The notes beneath the pieces are model-generated. The model had not been told where the DNA came from and did not search any database. It saw only the letters and a program-made list of their open reading frames with translations. A stretch of DNA of 64,000 bases, taken from positions 1-64,000 of the forward strand of contig CAZIFQ010000003.1 of the NCBI GenBank assembly GCA_964538375.1, read 5' to 3'. Each line of letters opens with the position of its first letter. The first letter of the stretch is position 1. The DNA comes from JAUUZQ01 sp964538375 (lineage in GTDB: Bacteria > Bacteroidota > Bacteroidia > Bacteroidales > GCA-2748055). Position numbers and translations under genes: made by a program. This document shows positions 38,602 through 47,220 of this stretch, one piece after another.

Positions 38602-40647
38602 ATGAAACTATTTCAACCATTCATCCTCATTTATATTTTAATGCTGTCTGTTTCTATTGACGGTTCATCTCAGAGAAGTACCGTTGACTCACTTTTTGAA
38701 GTGACAAGAAACCTGGAGGGGTATGATCTGGCATTTGCAAATCTATACCTGGCACAAGCACTAATTAGTATTGATTCAGATTCAGCTGAGCTATATATTA
38801 AGATTGCAGAGGACTATAATAGTAATCACTACAATAAAAATATTGATGCATTCAGTCTTAAATTACGAGGTTTGATCGCTGAAGAAAACGCTGAATATGA
38901 ATTATCGATGGCGCATCGCCGACGTTCATACGAGCTGTTTAAGGAGCTTGGTGATCTGAATGAGATGGGCTGGACATCACGTGGAATCGGGACCTTGTAT
39001 TATATACTTGGAAATTATGAGAAGGCAACAGAGTACTTCATTTTGAGTCTTTCAGCTTTTGAGCAGGATAATAATAAAAGGGGGATCGCTGATATTTATA
39101 ATCTACTCGGAGCAGTGAATTATGCAACAGGTCATGCGAAAAAGGCACTGGATTATTACACCTCCTCTATTGATGTTTTCAATGAGATTGGCGAAAATAT
39201 TGTTGTAAGTAAGGTGTACAACAACATTGGACTTATTAAGTTTGATGAAGAAGAGCACAGCGAAGCATTAAAATATTATGAAAATGCTTTGCAGGGTTTT
39301 AAATTAAGTGATAACCAGGAAGCCATCTGTGGTACACTTGGAAATATGTCATTGTGTTACTTCAAATTGGGACAGGTGGATACAGCTTTAGATTATATCC
39401 ACAAATCCAGAAGACTAGCTATAATTAATGAGAGTTTAATTGACGAAATTAGTGCCTACGTGAATATCGGTGCTTTTTACACTGAAATTATGCAGCTGGA
39501 TTCAGCACAAATTTATTTAGATAAGGCCATCTTGATGTTAGAGAGAAACAATATTATGCCTTTGCTGGAAGAAGCGTATAATGAATTGTCGAAGTTGTAT
39601 TCCTCTAAAGAGGACTATAAAAATGCATATGAATATCGGTTGAAATTTTTTGAAGTGCATCAGAACTTACACGAGGAGCAGTCTGAAGCAAGAATTGATA
39701 TGCTAATGAACAGCTACGAGCAGACGCTGAGACAGAATGAGATAGAGCAATTGACATTGGACCAATTGACTCGTTCTCGAATCAATAAGGTATTTGGAGC
39801 TCTGGTTATTGTTACCATCATACTTTTGTTTATTATGGTATACGGGTATACTACCATTAAGAAGAAGAGCAGTCTTCTCGAAGAGAAAAATAATGAACTT
39901 CGTCTTTTTAACCAAAAAATGATCGATTCTGAAGATGCTCTCAAAAAGGTAATAGAAGATAAGGATAATCTCTTTACAATTATAGCCCATGACTTAAGGA
40001 ATCCGGTTGCTGCAGTCAGTGGATTCTCTGAATTGCTTTATGATAATTATAATCAATTGGATGTTGGAACCCGCAAGGAGTACGTATCTCAGATTATACA
40101 GGGCTCTATACGCACCTATGAACTACTGGAGAACCTTCTTCTATGGGCGCGTTCACAGATAGATTCCATTGCTATCAGGAAAACTGAATCCAATATTCAT
40201 AAATTAATTGAGGACAGTGTCGTTGGAGTTCAGTCGAACATTCAGCGAAAGGAAATTAAGCTAGCGATTACAGTTGATTGTTCTTTTGATATTTTTGCAG
40301 ACTATGACATGTTAAAAGCAGTAATCAGAAACCTGGTAACCAACGCAGTAAAATTTAGTTTCCCAGGAAGTGGTATAACTGTAAAGTGCTATATATCTGA
40401 TAATATGTATCATATTTCCATTTCTGATCAGGGAATTGGTATGGAGCCCGAAATAGTAAAAGGATTGTTTACTCAGCGAATTGGTACTACTACCCCTGGA
40501 ACAGCAGGAGAATCAGGTTCAGGACTTGGTTTAATGATTTGCAAGGATTATATCGAAAGACATAGTGGTTCCTTAGACGTATCAAGTCAACCCGGAAAAG
40601 GAAGCACTTTCACTGTTTCTTTGCCTCTAAAAGAGGCTACTTCTTAA
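38602..40647 (+). CDS. TPR-containing sensor histidine kinase
   Basis: A 681-residue two-component sensor. A signal peptide (residues 1-24) precedes about six TPR units (40-375) such as GNYEKATEYFILSLSAF and AKKALDYYTSSIDVF. Then come a TM helix (about 400-420), a coiled coil, the HisKA box FTIIAHDLRNPVAAVSGF with the phosphorylated His near 463, and HATPase boxes NLVTNAVKFS, DQGIGM and GSGLGL. The TPR domain faces the periplasm and presumably senses a protein. No response regulator lies nearby. Its 3' end overlaps msrA by 11 bp. Confidence 0.92.
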   Translation: MKLFQPFILIYILMLSVSIDGSSQRSTVDSLFEVTRNLEGYDLAFANLYLAQALISIDSDSAELYIKIAEDYNSNHYNKNIDAFSLKLRGLIAEENAEYELSMAHRRRSYELFKELGDLNEMGWTSRGIGTLYYILGNYEKATEYFILSLSAFEQDNNKRGIADIYNLLGAVNYATGHAKKALDYYTSSIDVFNEIGENIVVSKVYNNIGLIKFDEEEHSEALKYYENALQGFKLSDNQEAICGTLGNMSLCYFKLGQVDTALDYIHKSRRLAIINESLIDEISAYVNIGAFYTEIMQLDSAQIYLDKAILMLERNNIMPLLEEAYNELSKLYSSKEDYKNAYEYRLKFFEVHQNLHEEQSEARIDMLMNSYEQTLRQNEIEQLTLDQLTRSRINKVFGALVIVTIILLFIMVYGYTTIKKKSSLLEEKNNELRLFNQKMIDSEDALKKVIEDKDNLFTIIAHDLRNPVAAVSGFSELLYDNYNQLDVGTRKEYVSQIIQGSIRTYELLENLLLWARSQIDSIAIRKTESNIHKLIEDSVVGVQSNIQRKEIKLAITVDCSFDIFADYDMLKAVIRNLVTNAVKFSFPGSGITVKCYISDNMYHISISDQGIGMEPEIVKGLFTQRIGTTTPGTAGESGSGLGLMICKDYIERHSGSLDVSSQPGKGSTFTVSLPLKEATS

Positions 40648-41272
40648 GCTTGTCTTTAAACACTTTCGTAAATTTTTCCACTTTTGGTTGAATAACCATT
40701 CTGCAATATCCCTGACTGGCATTGTTTTCAAAATATTCCTGGTGATAATTTTCGGCAGGATAAAATTTTGAAAATGGGGTAATTTCAGTTACAATTGGAT
40801 TGGCCCATATTCCTTCCTGATCAAGTTTAGCAATAATTTCTTCACTTTGCTTCTTTTGTATCTCATTATGAAAGAAAATAGCGGATCTGTATTGTGTACC
40901 AGCATCAGCACCTTGTCGGTTCAATGTTGTAGGATCGTGGGTAAGGAAAAATATCTCCAGTAGTTCAACAAATGTTACAACAGAAGGATCAAATGTAAGT
41001 TGCACAACCTCTGCATGTCCGGTTAGTCCTGTGCATACTTCTTTATACCCGGGATTCTCAACGGATCCCCCTGAATAACCCGAAACCGCAGCAGAAACGC
41101 CTTTGACTTTTTCATATATCGCTTCTGTACACCAGAAACAACCGCTGCCAAATGTGGCCTTCTCTTCTTTAACAATCATGGATGACGATTTTTCAATTAA
41201 CTTAATATCAGCACTATAGATAGATGTATAATTAACTAATAATGCAATCAGAAATATAGTATATTTTCGCAT
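40637..41272 (-). CDS. msrA: Peptide methionine-S-sulfoxide reductase MsrA
   Basis: Repairs oxidised methionine in proteins. The 211-residue form has a signal segment (about 1-20), then ATFGSGCFWCTEA with the catalytic Cys, GYSGG, HAEVVQL and YHQEYFENN. Export to the periplasm is predicted from the N-terminus. MsrB is not fused or adjacent. Its end overlaps the end of the histidine kinase gene. Confidence 0.94.
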   Translation of the reverse strand: MRKYTIFLIALLVNYTSIYSADIKLIEKSSSMIVKEEKATFGSGCFWCTEAIYEKVKGVSAAVSGYSGGSVENPGYKEVCTGLTGHAEVVQLTFDPSVVTFVELLEIFFLTHDPTTLNRQGADAGTQYRSAIFFHNEIQKKQSEEIIAKLDQEGIWANPIVTEITPFSKFYPAENYHQEYFENNASQGYCRMVIQPKVEKFTKVFKDKLKK

Positions 41273-41341
41273 TTCTTCAATAGTTTATATTTAAACAAAT
41301 AAGCTAATACAAAAGTTTGAACTAATTGAGAATATTTATCG

Positions 41342-41349
41342 TAAATTTA
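41342..41349 (+). promoter_or_regulatory. Possible start-proximal -7 box of amrS
   Basis: TAAATTTA lies 4 bp before the amrS ATG, close to TAnnTTTG. If real, the transcript would begin at or next to the start codon. A similar arrangement is seen at rarA (63838). Confidence 0.25.
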
Positions 41350-41353
41350 GTTC

Positions 41354-42361
41354 ATGCATCCTGCATTGTATTATACTACGGAGACTGGAAAGAAAGTAAA
41401 GTGTCTGCTTTGTCCGCATGAATGTATCATTGCCAACAATGAAGTTGGGATTTGCAAAGTGAGAAAAAACAGCAATGGCAGACTTTTTGCTGAAACATAT
41501 GGACGTGTTACGGCTCTCGCTGTGGATCCGATAGAAAAAAAACCGCTCTACCATTTCTTACCCGGGCAAGGTGTTTTGTCTATTGGCTCAATTGGATGTA
41601 ATATGGCGTGTTCCTTTTGTCAAAACGCACATATTTCTCAAGTCACTCCTGGTCTCAGCAATTCCCTGATGCAGTATAGTGCGAAGGAAATCATTGATCA
41701 GGTAATTGCTCTTAAACAGGCGATTATTGCCTATACATATAATGAACCTATTGTTTTTTATGAGTTTATGATGGATTGCGCCAGCTTAGCTAAATCGAAG
41801 GGAATTTATAATGTGATGGTCTCCAATGGATTTATAAATGAAAAACCATTGGAAGAATTAATCAGGGTTATTGATGCCTTTAATATAGATTTAAAAGCAT
41901 TTGACAATGGATTCTATAAAAAAATTACTCATGCTCGTCTCGATCCGGTTTTGAAGAGTATTCAACAAATAGCAGATTCAGGGAAACACATGGAGCTTAC
42001 TTTTCTTGTTATACCTGATTTAAATGATGATGCAGTGCAATTTGAAAAAATGATAAAATGGATCGCAGATGTTTGTGGCGAAGACCAGGTATTGCATCTC
42101 TCCAGGTATTTTCCACATCACAATATGCATAAGAGTAGCACACCACTCCGCACCATTGAGGAGTTGACAAAGATTGCCCGTAGAAAGCTGAATTTCGTAT
42201 ACCCTGGAAATACAGGTCTTACTTTTGATGCCAATACTTATTGTCCTGAATGCAATGAGCTACTTATTGAGCGAAGTGTATATGAAGTAAAGTTGCATGG
42301 TCTAAGTGAAGGGAAATGTAATAAATGTGGTGTTTTGATTCCCGGTGTATTAAATTTTTAA
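41354..42361 (+). CDS. amrS: AmmeMemoRadiSam system radical SAM enzyme
   Basis: A 335-residue radical-SAM protein. The N-terminus holds two cysteine pairs (CLLCPHEC and GICKVR), typical of AmrS/PflA-like proteins. The cluster motif CNMACSFC is at about residues 85-92. GDVTALAV-like and AYTYNEPIVFYEFM are conserved in this family. The C-terminal CPECNELLIER plus CNKCG resembles a zinc ribbon. It is the first gene of a three-gene operon with the Memo-like and AMMECR1-like proteins. Its reaction is unknown. Confidence 0.93.
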   Translation: MHPALYYTTETGKKVKCLLCPHECIIANNEVGICKVRKNSNGRLFAETYGRVTALAVDPIEKKPLYHFLPGQGVLSIGSIGCNMACSFCQNAHISQVTPGLSNSLMQYSAKEIIDQVIALKQAIIAYTYNEPIVFYEFMMDCASLAKSKGIYNVMVSNGFINEKPLEELIRVIDAFNIDLKAFDNGFYKKITHARLDPVLKSIQQIADSGKHMELTFLVIPDLNDDAVQFEKMIKWIADVCGEDQVLHLSRYFPHHNMHKSSTPLRTIEELTKIARRKLNFVYPGNTGLTFDANTYCPECNELLIERSVYEVKLHGLSEGKCNKCGVLIPGVLNF

Positions 42362-42365
42362 GCGC

Positions 42366-43196
42366 ATGGATACAAGATTTCCAGCAGTTGAAGGCAGGTT
42401 TTATCCCGGGTCAAAAAGGGAGATAGAAGCACTTATTGAACAAATCGATCAGCGCAACAGGTATGAAGAGTTGAAAATGAGCGATATAGATGTTATTGGT
42501 GTTATTCTGCCACATGCAGGACATATCTACAGCGGATATCAGACCATACCTTTTTTTAAATACCTATGCAGGGAAAACATTATACCGGAAACGCTAATTA
42601 TCATACATCCCAATCATTCTGGATATGGAGCTCCCATCGCCATGGATAAACACAAGTACTGGAACAATGCAATGGGTTCTATGGAGATAGACAAAGAATT
42701 AGCTAAACTCCTTCCCTATCCTGAGGACTCGAGGGCACACGACAACGAGCACTCCTGTGAAGTAATATTGCCCTTTGCTCAGTATTATATTAACAAGCAC
42801 GATCTAAGAATTCTTCCAATAAGTATGAGTCGTCAAACTGCAAATGAAGCTAAGAAACTAGCTGAGAACATAGAGGTAGCAGCTAAAGAACTAAATCGTG
42901 ATGTACTTGTAATTGCATCCAGCGATTTTTCACATTTTCAAACAGCAAAAGAAGGATACCGGCAGGACCAGTTTATTATAGATCAGATTGTAGCAGATAA
43001 TATAGAAGGACTGGAAAAAGTTGTATATGATCACAGGATCTCAGCATGCGGAACCGGACCTATCATGTCCTTGATGGCTTATTCAAGAATTGTTTCCCAG
43101 GAGTACAGGACAAAAATTCTTGCCAGGGGACATTCAGGAGAAGTAAGTCCCTCCTCCAGCGTGGTGGACTACATTTCCATGTTGTTCTATTATTAA
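42366..43196 (+). CDS. amrB: AmmeMemoRadiSam system protein B (Memo-like)
   Basis: A 276-residue Memo family protein related to extradiol dioxygenases; human MEMO1 binds metal. Conserved points are FYPGSKREIEALI, LPHAGHIYSGY, HPNHSGYG, NEHSCEVILPF, ASSDFSHF and ACGTGPI. Histidines in these motifs form the expected metal site. It starts 4 bp after amrS and ends 20 bp before amrA. Confidence 0.94.
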   Translation: MDTRFPAVEGRFYPGSKREIEALIEQIDQRNRYEELKMSDIDVIGVILPHAGHIYSGYQTIPFFKYLCRENIIPETLIIIHPNHSGYGAPIAMDKHKYWNNAMGSMEIDKELAKLLPYPEDSRAHDNEHSCEVILPFAQYYINKHDLRILPISMSRQTANEAKKLAENIEVAAKELNRDVLVIASSDFSHFQTAKEGYRQDQFIIDQIVADNIEGLEKVVYDHRISACGTGPIMSLMAYSRIVSQEYRTKILARGHSGEVSPSSSVVDYISMLFYY

Positions 43197-43216
43197 CGTT
43201 CAATTTGTCCGATAAA

Positions 43217-43762
43217 ATGAATTTTAGCGCTTTACAACGAAAAAAGTTACTTGACATAGCTGAATCAGCTATTCTGAATTGCCTGGATGTTAAACATGAC
43301 ATTGAAATACCTGGTGAAGAAATCGATGATGAATTTTGCAAGGAAGCTGGTGCATTTGTATCTGTATATGTTAGTAACAATTTAAGAGGATGTATCGGGA
43401 CATTTTCTCAAAACGAACCTTTGTTTGAGAATGTGAAGAAGATGGCTGTTTCGGCTGCTTTTGACGATAGCAGGTTTAAGCCGATAAGATTGGATGATAT
43501 TGATGAATTAAAAATTGAAATTTCCGTATTAACGCCACGCAAAAGAATTTTCTCACCTGATGAGATAGAAGTTGGCAAGCATGGTATATATATTATCTCA
43601 GGCATGAACAGGGGAACATTGCTTCCGCAGGTTGCTGTAAAAAATGATTGGAGCAATATAGAGTTTCTGGAATATTGTGCTCAATATAAAGCAGGTATTC
43701 ACAAGAGCGAATGGAGAAATGCTGAATTATACACATATGAAGCCATTGTTTTCTCTGGCTAG
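43217..43762 (+). CDS. amrA: AmmeMemoRadiSam system protein A (AMMECR1-like)
   Basis: A 181-residue AMMECR1-domain protein. Recognisable are GAFVSVYVSNNLRGCIGTF (conserved LRGCIG), AVSAAFDDSRFKPI, EIEISVLTPRKRI and the terminal AELYTYEAIVF. The function of the AMMECR1 fold is unknown; it has been proposed to bind nucleic acid or act as an enzyme. The ATG at 43217 was chosen because the longer frame from 43046 is an out-of-frame reading of amrB. Confidence 0.93.
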   Translation: MNFSALQRKKLLDIAESAILNCLDVKHDIEIPGEEIDDEFCKEAGAFVSVYVSNNLRGCIGTFSQNEPLFENVKKMAVSAAFDDSRFKPIRLDDIDELKIEISVLTPRKRIFSPDEIEVGKHGIYIISGMNRGTLLPQVAVKNDWSNIEFLEYCAQYKAGIHKSEWRNAELYTYEAIVFSG

Positions 43763-43863
43763 TCCTCCCTATTTCTTACTAAATATTGTTATTTTCATTA
43801 TCAACTATCTTGCTTTTTTTCCTTGAGATGCAGCAAATGGAGGAGAAAAAAAAGGAAAAATAG

Positions 43864-43893
43864 TTTGAAAATTCAAATCATTAGCTAAATTTG
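43864..43893 (+). promoter_or_regulatory. Bacteroidetes-type promoter driving a short transcript
   Basis: TTTG at 43864-43867, an 18-bp spacer and TAAATTTG at 43886-43893. It is one of the best matches to TTTG-N19-TAnnTTTG in the window. A terminator lies only 70 bp further on. Confidence 0.55.
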
Positions 43894-43898
43894 TTCTC

Positions 43899-43996
43899 AT
43901 TGAATTAGTAAGTATTCATAATTAAGATACATACTAACCCTAAAACTATCATCTATAAATAAGTATCCTGTTCTATCCCAGAACAGGATTCTTTTT
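43899..43996 (+). ncRNA. Candidate small RNA between amrA and the sugar transporter gene
   Basis: A promoter at 43864 and a strong terminator at 43965 bracket about 100 nt without a coding frame. TTAGTA and TACTAA inside it can pair. It could be an independent sRNA or an attenuator in the leader of the sugar transporter gene. Confidence 0.35.
43965..43996 (+). terminator. Rho-independent terminator 100 bp upstream of the sugar transporter
   Basis: ATCCTGTTCT and AGAACAGGAT form a perfect 10-bp stem with a 5-base loop, followed by TCTTTTT. It is 200 bp after amrA. Confidence 0.85.
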
Positions 43997-44095
43997 GCCC
44001 CTTAGTCTGTAGTTTTATTCATTTTATTAAAAACCTATGCAAGTTATTATCATATTTGGTATATTCGGGACTTCATCCTACAATACACAATAAAA

Positions 44096-45532
44096 ATGGT
44101 TAAACGAGAAAACAGAAATAAAAAAGGACTTGTTATTGTAATTGCAGCTATTGCAGCAACAGGTGGATTATTATTTGGGTTCGATACAGGAGTAATTTCG
44201 GGTGCAATACCCTTTTTACAGGATTTCTTTGAACTAACAGATTCACAGGTTGAGAACCTGACAGCTTTAGGATTAATTGGTGCTGTATTCGGAGCATTGG
44301 TAGCCGGACCTATTACAGATTATCTTGGACGAAGGAAAGTTATACTTGCATCTGCCTTTATATTTGCAACAGGTGCATTATGGACAGGTTTTGCTCCAAC
44401 AGTTACTCAGCTAATGATTTCACGTTTTTATCTTGGTCTTGCAATTGGAGCATCCTCCTTTGCTGTACCATTATATATTTCCGAAATATCTCCAACAAAA
44501 ATCAGGGGTACCCTGGTTTCAATGTTTCAGCTTCTTATCACGGTGGGTATTCTTGCCGCTTACCTCAGCGATACTGCAATAGCTGACAACAATAACCTTG
44601 AATGCTGGCGTCCTATGTTATGGGTAGGTGTTGTGCCTGCACTCATTCTGTTTATTGGAATGTTTTTTCTTCCGGAGACTCCACGTTGGCTAATGAGTAA
44701 GGGAAAAGAAGAGGAAAGCCGTAAAATTCTCAATAAAATTGAAAGTCCTGAATTTGTTGAAGATTCTATTTTAGCCATGAAATCTGATATTGCCATAGAC
44801 TCTAGCCAGGCGAACTGGAAAGAAATTTTCAAGCCATGGTTGAGGAATGCGCTAATCATTGCTGTTGGTATCATGTTCTTCCAGCAGTTTGTGGGAATTA
44901 ATACAGTAATTTATTATAGTCCTAAAATATTCCTGGCAGCAGGATTCCAGGGTGCAGAGGCTGCTATTGCTGCTTCCGTTATTGTTGGTGTAGTGAATGT
45001 ATTGTTTACTATCCTTTCACTTTTCATGATTGATAGATTAGGAAGAAGGAAACTATATTTTATAGGATTATCCGGCATTGCCATAGCTCTTGTTTGTATG
45101 GGATTAGGTTTCATGCTTCCCGGTGCAGGTAAATGGTTCCTCGTTATCTCGATGTTGGTATATATCGCATTCTTTGCCATCAGCCTTGGCCCATTAGGAT
45201 GGCTTATCATTACAGAGGTCTTCCCAACCAAGGTTCGAGGTATTGGTTCATCTATCGGATCCCTCTCAAACTGGGGGTTCAATACACTTGTTGTTTGGAC
45301 TTTCTACAAGATGGCAAGTGCCATTGGCAGTGCTAAGGACGTAGTTGTGCCGGAAGGAAGTGATTTATCAGATATTTGTCCATCATGTATCGGCAGCGTA
45401 TTCTGGATTTTTGCAGCAGTTGCTGTAGTAGGTCTCGTTTGGGGTTACTTCTTTATCCCGGAAACCAAGGGGGTTTCGCTTGAAAAAATCGAAGCTCACT
45501 GGAAAGCTGGAAAGAAACCAAAAGATTTGTAA
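44096..45532 (+). CDS. Sugar porter (MFS) family transporter
   Basis: A 478-residue sugar/H+ symporter-type protein with 12 TM helices. Motifs include FGFDTGVISGAIPF, the MFS loop DYLGRRKV, PLYISEISPTKIRG, PETPRWL, FQQFVGINTVIYY (sugar-binding QQ and N), RLGRRKLY and PETKG near the end. It resembles XylE/GlcP-type transporters for xylose, glucose or arabinose; the exact sugar is not readable. It is a single gene between two terminators. Confidence 0.92.
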   Translation: MVKRENRNKKGLVIVIAAIAATGGLLFGFDTGVISGAIPFLQDFFELTDSQVENLTALGLIGAVFGALVAGPITDYLGRRKVILASAFIFATGALWTGFAPTVTQLMISRFYLGLAIGASSFAVPLYISEISPTKIRGTLVSMFQLLITVGILAAYLSDTAIADNNNLECWRPMLWVGVVPALILFIGMFFLPETPRWLMSKGKEEESRKILNKIESPEFVEDSILAMKSDIAIDSSQANWKEIFKPWLRNALIIAVGIMFFQQFVGINTVIYYSPKIFLAAGFQGAEAAIAASVIVGVVNVLFTILSLFMIDRLGRRKLYFIGLSGIAIALVCMGLGFMLPGAGKWFLVISMLVYIAFFAISLGPLGWLIITEVFPTKVRGIGSSIGSLSNWGFNTLVVWTFYKMASAIGSAKDVVVPEGSDLSDICPSCIGSVFWIFAAVAVVGLVWGYFFIPETKGVSLEKIEAHWKAGKKPKDL

Positions 45533-45561
45533 TTTATATAACAATCAGATACATAAGTAAT

Positions 45562-45589
45562 AAGCCCTGGTTTTCACCAGGGCTTTTTC
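45562..45589 (+). terminator. Rho-independent terminator of the sugar transporter gene
   Basis: AAGCCCTGG and CCAGGGCTT form a perfect 9-bp stem with a 6-base loop, followed by TTTCTTTT. Confidence 0.92.
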
Positions 45590-45661
45590 TTTTACCTTTT
45601 TTTTTGGCACTGATTTTGAATATACTTAATCAAATAATAAGAATCTTTAAAATCTCTAGTC

Positions 45662-46600
45662 ATGAAAACAAGAATTAAAATAATGACAATGCTGATAGCG
45701 ATGATGATCGGTACACTGGCAGCCAGTGCACAATCAGCAAGGAGAGGAAGCTCAGAGCAAAAAAGGACAACCTCTACCAGCAAAACATATAAGAAGCCAA
45801 CACAACAATCTAATAAAACCACAGCCAGGAAAACACAGTCATCGAGACAAACTCAGACTGCTCAAAGAGTAAATACTCAACAGCGTACTACTCATCCGCA
45901 ACGCGGGAATGCAACTCATACTCAAAGAAATAATTCTCAGAGAATGAGTACAAGCAATCATAAGAATCCTCGCAGCGACTACAGGGCTCCTAATAAAACG
46001 GTTCATGTTGGTAAAACCTATGTTGATCCAAAACCCGTTAAGAGGTACAATAAGCAGCAGGCATATAATAACAATAAGAGGCTTACACATCGTGTAAACA
46101 ATGTTACTACACATCACAAGCATCAATATTATCCTGCAAGGAAAGTAAAGATTCATATACATCCAATGACTTATCGCGGAAACTACAGGGCTTTGTACTA
46201 CCCCCGGTATTCTGAAATCATCTGGACCAGGTCAATGCACAGGCACTATGTAGCTCTCTATCCCCGATATACAGGATGGCACTACAACTGGGGTTACAGA
46301 ATTCAGACCATGTCAGTGTTCGACGCCAGGTACAATGTAGGAGAAATGGCAAGAGTATATGGAAGGGTTTACGCCACATGGTACAACCAGGAAACTGATG
46401 ACCTGCTTCTTTTCTTCGGAGGTGAATATCCAAACCAGGAGTTCACAATGATTGTCCCTGGAAATGTAGCCAGACGATTCAGTTGGAGACCCGAAAGATA
46501 CTTCCTTGGACAACATGTAGCAGCAACAGGACTGATTACAGCGTTTGAAGGAGAAGCTGAAATGCTCCTTAAAAAGAAATCACAGATCAGTGTATATTGA
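45662..46600 (+). CDS. Secreted basic low-complexity protein with OB-fold-like C-terminus
   Basis: A 312-residue protein with a signal peptide ending at AASAQ. Residues 25-170 are Thr/Gln/Ser/Arg/Asn/His-rich and strongly basic. Residues 170-215 are Tyr/His/Arg-rich (YYPRYSEIIWTRS). The last 80 residues look folded: GRVYATWYNQETDDLLLFFGG, EFTMIVPG, and GQHVAATGLITAFEG..QISVY, the strand order of nucleic-acid-type OB folds. It probably binds a polyanion such as extracellular DNA or polysaccharide. No named family is recognised. Confidence 0.7.
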   Translation: MKTRIKIMTMLIAMMIGTLAASAQSARRGSSEQKRTTSTSKTYKKPTQQSNKTTARKTQSSRQTQTAQRVNTQQRTTHPQRGNATHTQRNNSQRMSTSNHKNPRSDYRAPNKTVHVGKTYVDPKPVKRYNKQQAYNNNKRLTHRVNNVTTHHKHQYYPARKVKIHIHPMTYRGNYRALYYPRYSEIIWTRSMHRHYVALYPRYTGWHYNWGYRIQTMSVFDARYNVGEMARVYGRVYATWYNQETDDLLLFFGGEYPNQEFTMIVPGNVARRFSWRPERYFLGQHVAATGLITAFEGEAEMLLKKKSQISVY

Positions 46601-46618
46601 GAATGAATAATTATAAAT

Positions 46619-46650
46619 AAATAGGGGTAGAATTAATTCTACCCCTATTT
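46619..46650. repeat. Perfect 32-bp palindrome, acts as bidirectional terminator
   Basis: The arm AATAGGGGTAGAATT with one extra outer A mirrors exactly. It sits between two convergent genes and is followed by TTTTATATTG, so it can terminate both. The core GGGGTRGAATT is shared with the palindrome inside dinB at 56966. Confidence 0.85.
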
Positions 46651-46695
46651 TATATTGTTTGACTCAAGGCATCGTCTCAGGATATAATGCAGGGT

Positions 46696-47202
46696 CTATT
46701 TGAATACCTTCTTCAGGGATTCTGCCCAGGCGGGAATTCTTGTTTTATTTTTTGAACCTTGATTTTCGTAATCAATCGCAAGACCAAGAAAGAGGTTTTC
46801 ACGTACAGCCCTCGAACTTTCAAATTCGTAGCCTTCTGTACTCGTAAGGCCTATAATTTCACCACCTTGCTGCTCGAGTAACTCCGCCATGATTCCAACT
46901 GCATCTTGAAAATTCTCTGGATATCCTTTTTGATCTCCAAGTCCATAGAGTGCGAATTTCTTACCTTTCAAATCCATATCCTCAATTTCAGGAACAAATT
47001 CATCCCAGTAGTTAGGTAATTCACCATCGAACCAGGTTGGGACACCAAGAATCAGCTGATTATATGATGTGAATTTTTCTGCAGTAATATCTTCTGCATT
47101 AATAAGTTCTACTGCATCATCGTTCAATGCAGCTTTGATTTGCTCAGCAACTTTGGCTGTCTTCTTAGTATTGAAACTATATATTATTGCGGTTTTATTC
47201 AT
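46696..47202 (-). CDS. fldA: Flavodoxin
   Basis: A 168-residue long-chain flavodoxin that carries electrons at low potential using FMN. The phosphate loop is SFNTKKTAKVAE (unusual: the normal T/SxTGxT has lost its Gly). Other conserved points are LILGVPTWFDGELPNYWDEF, KKFALYGLGDQKGYPENFQDAV and EFESSRAVRENLFLGLAID. It follows the E1 gene by 19 bp on the same strand, suggesting co-transcription with the oxo-acid dehydrogenase genes. Confidence 0.88.
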   Translation of the reverse strand: MNKTAIIYSFNTKKTAKVAEQIKAALNDDAVELINAEDITAEKFTSYNQLILGVPTWFDGELPNYWDEFVPEIEDMDLKGKKFALYGLGDQKGYPENFQDAVGIMAELLEQQGGEIIGLTSTEGYEFESSRAVRENLFLGLAIDYENQGSKNKTRIPAWAESLKKVFK

Positions 47203-47220
47203 TGTATGAATTGTTGAAGA

